From: Pirellulaceae bacterium
GTDB lineage: Bacteria > Planctomycetota > Planctomycetia > Pirellulales > Pirellulaceae
Assembly: GCA_013002105.1 (NCBI GenBank)
Contig: JABDKS010000143.1
Location: 1 to 16,814, forward strand
Direction: 5' to 3'
Length of the DNA stretch: 16,814 nucleotides
Numbering within the stretch: position 1 is the stretch's first letter; each line of letters opens with the position of its first letter. Made by a program: the position numbers and the translations under genes. Below are positions 15,813 through 16,814 of the stretch, piece by piece. Under the pieces are notes generated by a model, which had not been told where the DNA came from, ran no database searches, and was given only the letters and a program-made list of their open reading frames with translations.

Positions 15813-16781
15813 TCAGTGAGTCACCGCGCCACTGCAACTGCTGCCCGCACCAGCGGTGCATCCGTAGCAGTGATCGGCAACCGCGATGCGTGTGTCAATG
15901 AATTGCTGCAGTGAATCGATTGTCCAGAGCGTGGACAGCTCGTTACCACCAACAGGAATCTCGATCATCTGATTAAAATCACAGTCGTAGATCGCCCCGT
16001 CCCAACCGATCGACAACAACGAACGACACATCACACGGTCCGCCGCAACGCTGTTGAAATTATCAGCCAACAATGTCATGTAACTGTCCAGCTTGCCACG
16101 TTTGTGCAGAAACTGCGCGTACCGTCGGATCGGGATGTTCGTGATCGCCAACAAATTGTCGAATTCGATTCCATACCGACTCTTCAGCTCACGCTTGTAA
16201 TCGGCTTGCAGATTCGATTGATCCGGTGGCAGCGACGGCCCGGTCGGGTTGAAAACCAAATCCAAACGCAGTGGCGAGTCCTCACGTCCATAGCCAAGCT
16301 CGTTCAGTTTGATCAACGCATCGATACTTCGACCAAACACACCGCGACCACGCTGACCGTCAACGTTGTCTTCTAAGTAGCACGGCAAGGATGCAACCAC
16401 ATCGACCTGATGCTCGGCCAAAAAATCGCCGACCCAATCAAATCCCGGTTCGCTCAGAATCGTCAGATTACAGCGATCAATCACGCGCAAACCGCGACCA
16501 CGAAAAATTTTCACAAGCTCGCGAAAATTGGGATTCATTTCCGGCGCACCGCCGGTCAAATCGATTGTCTCAATCGTATCGCACGTTTCACTTAGCTCGA
16601 CGATCCGCGCGGCCGTCTTAGCATCCATGTTTTCGCGAACCTTGGTCGGTCCGGCGTCCACGTGACAGTGCGTGCATGTCTGGTTGCACAATTTCCCCAG
16701 GTTGATCTGCAAATCAGTCAACGTTGCTCGCACCAATGGCGTCGCACTTCGGGCAACACGTTGGGCAAAGGGTTCCACCAC
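15813..16781 (-). CDS. arsS: Arsenosugar biosynthesis radical SAM protein ArsS (5' end near window edge)
   Basis: Radical SAM enzyme proposed to add a 5'-deoxyadenosyl group to dimethylated arsenic on the way to arsenosugars. Numbering from the GTG at 16781 (322 aa): the [4Fe-4S]-binding motif is C32-x3-C36-x2-C39 within NLGKLCNQTCTHCHVDAG. TIDLTGGAPEMNP (about 74-86) supplies the GGAP-type AdoMet contact, and CDFNQM lies in the C-terminal half. The tail CYGCTAGAGSSC (C305, C308, C316) is the family's C-terminal cysteine signature; some relatives carry selenocysteine in this protein family, whereas Cys is encoded here. The reading frame stays open with no stop to the window's right edge (16814), so the real start may lie beyond it; the GTG at 16781 is the only start-type codon in view upstream of the core. 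arsM follows after 24 bp, which supports a shared transcript. Confidence 0.92.
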   Translation of the reverse strand: MVEPFAQRVARSATPLVRATLTDLQINLGKLCNQTCTHCHVDAGPTKVRENMDAKTAARIVELSETCDTIETIDLTGGAPEMNPNFRELVKIFRGRGLRVIDRCNLTILSEPGFDWVGDFLAEHQVDVVASLPCYLEDNVDGQRGRGVFGRSIDALIKLNELGYGREDSPLRLDLVFNPTGPSLPPDQSNLQADYKRELKSRYGIEFDNLLAITNIPIRRYAQFLHKRGKLDSYMTLLADNFNSVAADRVMCRSLLSIGWDGAIYDCDFNQMIEIPVGGNELSTLWTIDSLQQFIDTRIAVADHCYGCTAGAGSSCSGAVTH

Positions 16782-16814
16782 GCCGGTCGGTAAGCCGGCT
16801 TGGATGACCGGTAA

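Overview
The window reads as a chromosomal segment of a planctomycete of the Pirellulaceae (Rhodopirellula-like). Reasons: moderate-high GC with short, loosely packed genes on both strands; weak or absent Shine-Dalgarno sites at several starts; secreted beta-sandwich (LamG/DUF1080-like) proteins; a planctomycete-style MinD/CpsD-type ATPase beginning MSTIDQAF and carrying GEGRST in its P-loop; and an arsS-arsM pair. The taxonomic placement is inference from gene style, not from a marker gene. No transposase, integrase, CRISPR array or phage gene is seen.

Layout. 274-2559 (-) RNase R. 2560-3031 gene-poor spacer. 3032-3104 (+) a tRNA-Asn(GTT)-like gene whose outer acceptor stem does not pair. 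3105-3626 spacer with a 17-bp palindrome. 3627-4730 (+) a soluble slipin/SPFH protein, followed by a strong intrinsic terminator (4736-4775). 4797-5420 (-) and 5546-6934 (+) are divergently transcribed secreted proteins that share a beta-sandwich type of domain; the second also carries a DJ-1/PfpI domain. 6994-7047 is a palindromic intergenic repeat. 7096-7800 (+) PhyH-like Fe(II)/2-oxoglutarate oxygenase with an internal G-quadruplex motif. 7865-11566 (-) cobalamin-dependent methionine synthase MetH. 11907-13112 (+) and 13191-14468 (+) are a single-pass membrane protein with a low-complexity tail and a MinD/CpsD-like ATPase with a disordered N-terminal half, probably one operon. 14493-14602 holds a second copy of the palindromic repeat plus four 20-bp tandem repeats. 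14622-15788 (-) arsM and 15813-16781 (-) arsS form an arsenic methylation/arsenosugar operon whose 5' end is at the window edge.

How the genes work together. Three modules are readable. MetH regenerates methionine, the precursor of S-adenosylmethionine (AdoMet), and both ArsM and ArsS consume AdoMet, although nothing in the sequence links their regulation. The ArsS-ArsM pair is the clearest pathway: methylation of arsenite and radical transfer of a 5'-deoxyadenosyl group, toward arsenosugars. The membrane protein/ATPase pair looks like a divergent form of the polysaccharide co-polymerase/BY-kinase arrangement or a cell-envelope positioning pair; its function is unknown. The other genes (RNase R, slipin, secreted lectin-fold proteins, PhyH) look like independent units. 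Most interesting for follow-up are the mismatched tRNA-Asn acceptor stem, the P-loop Lys-to-Arg ATPase with its low-complexity membrane partner, the lectin-fold/DJ-1 secreted fusion, and the family of palindromic intergenic repeats.
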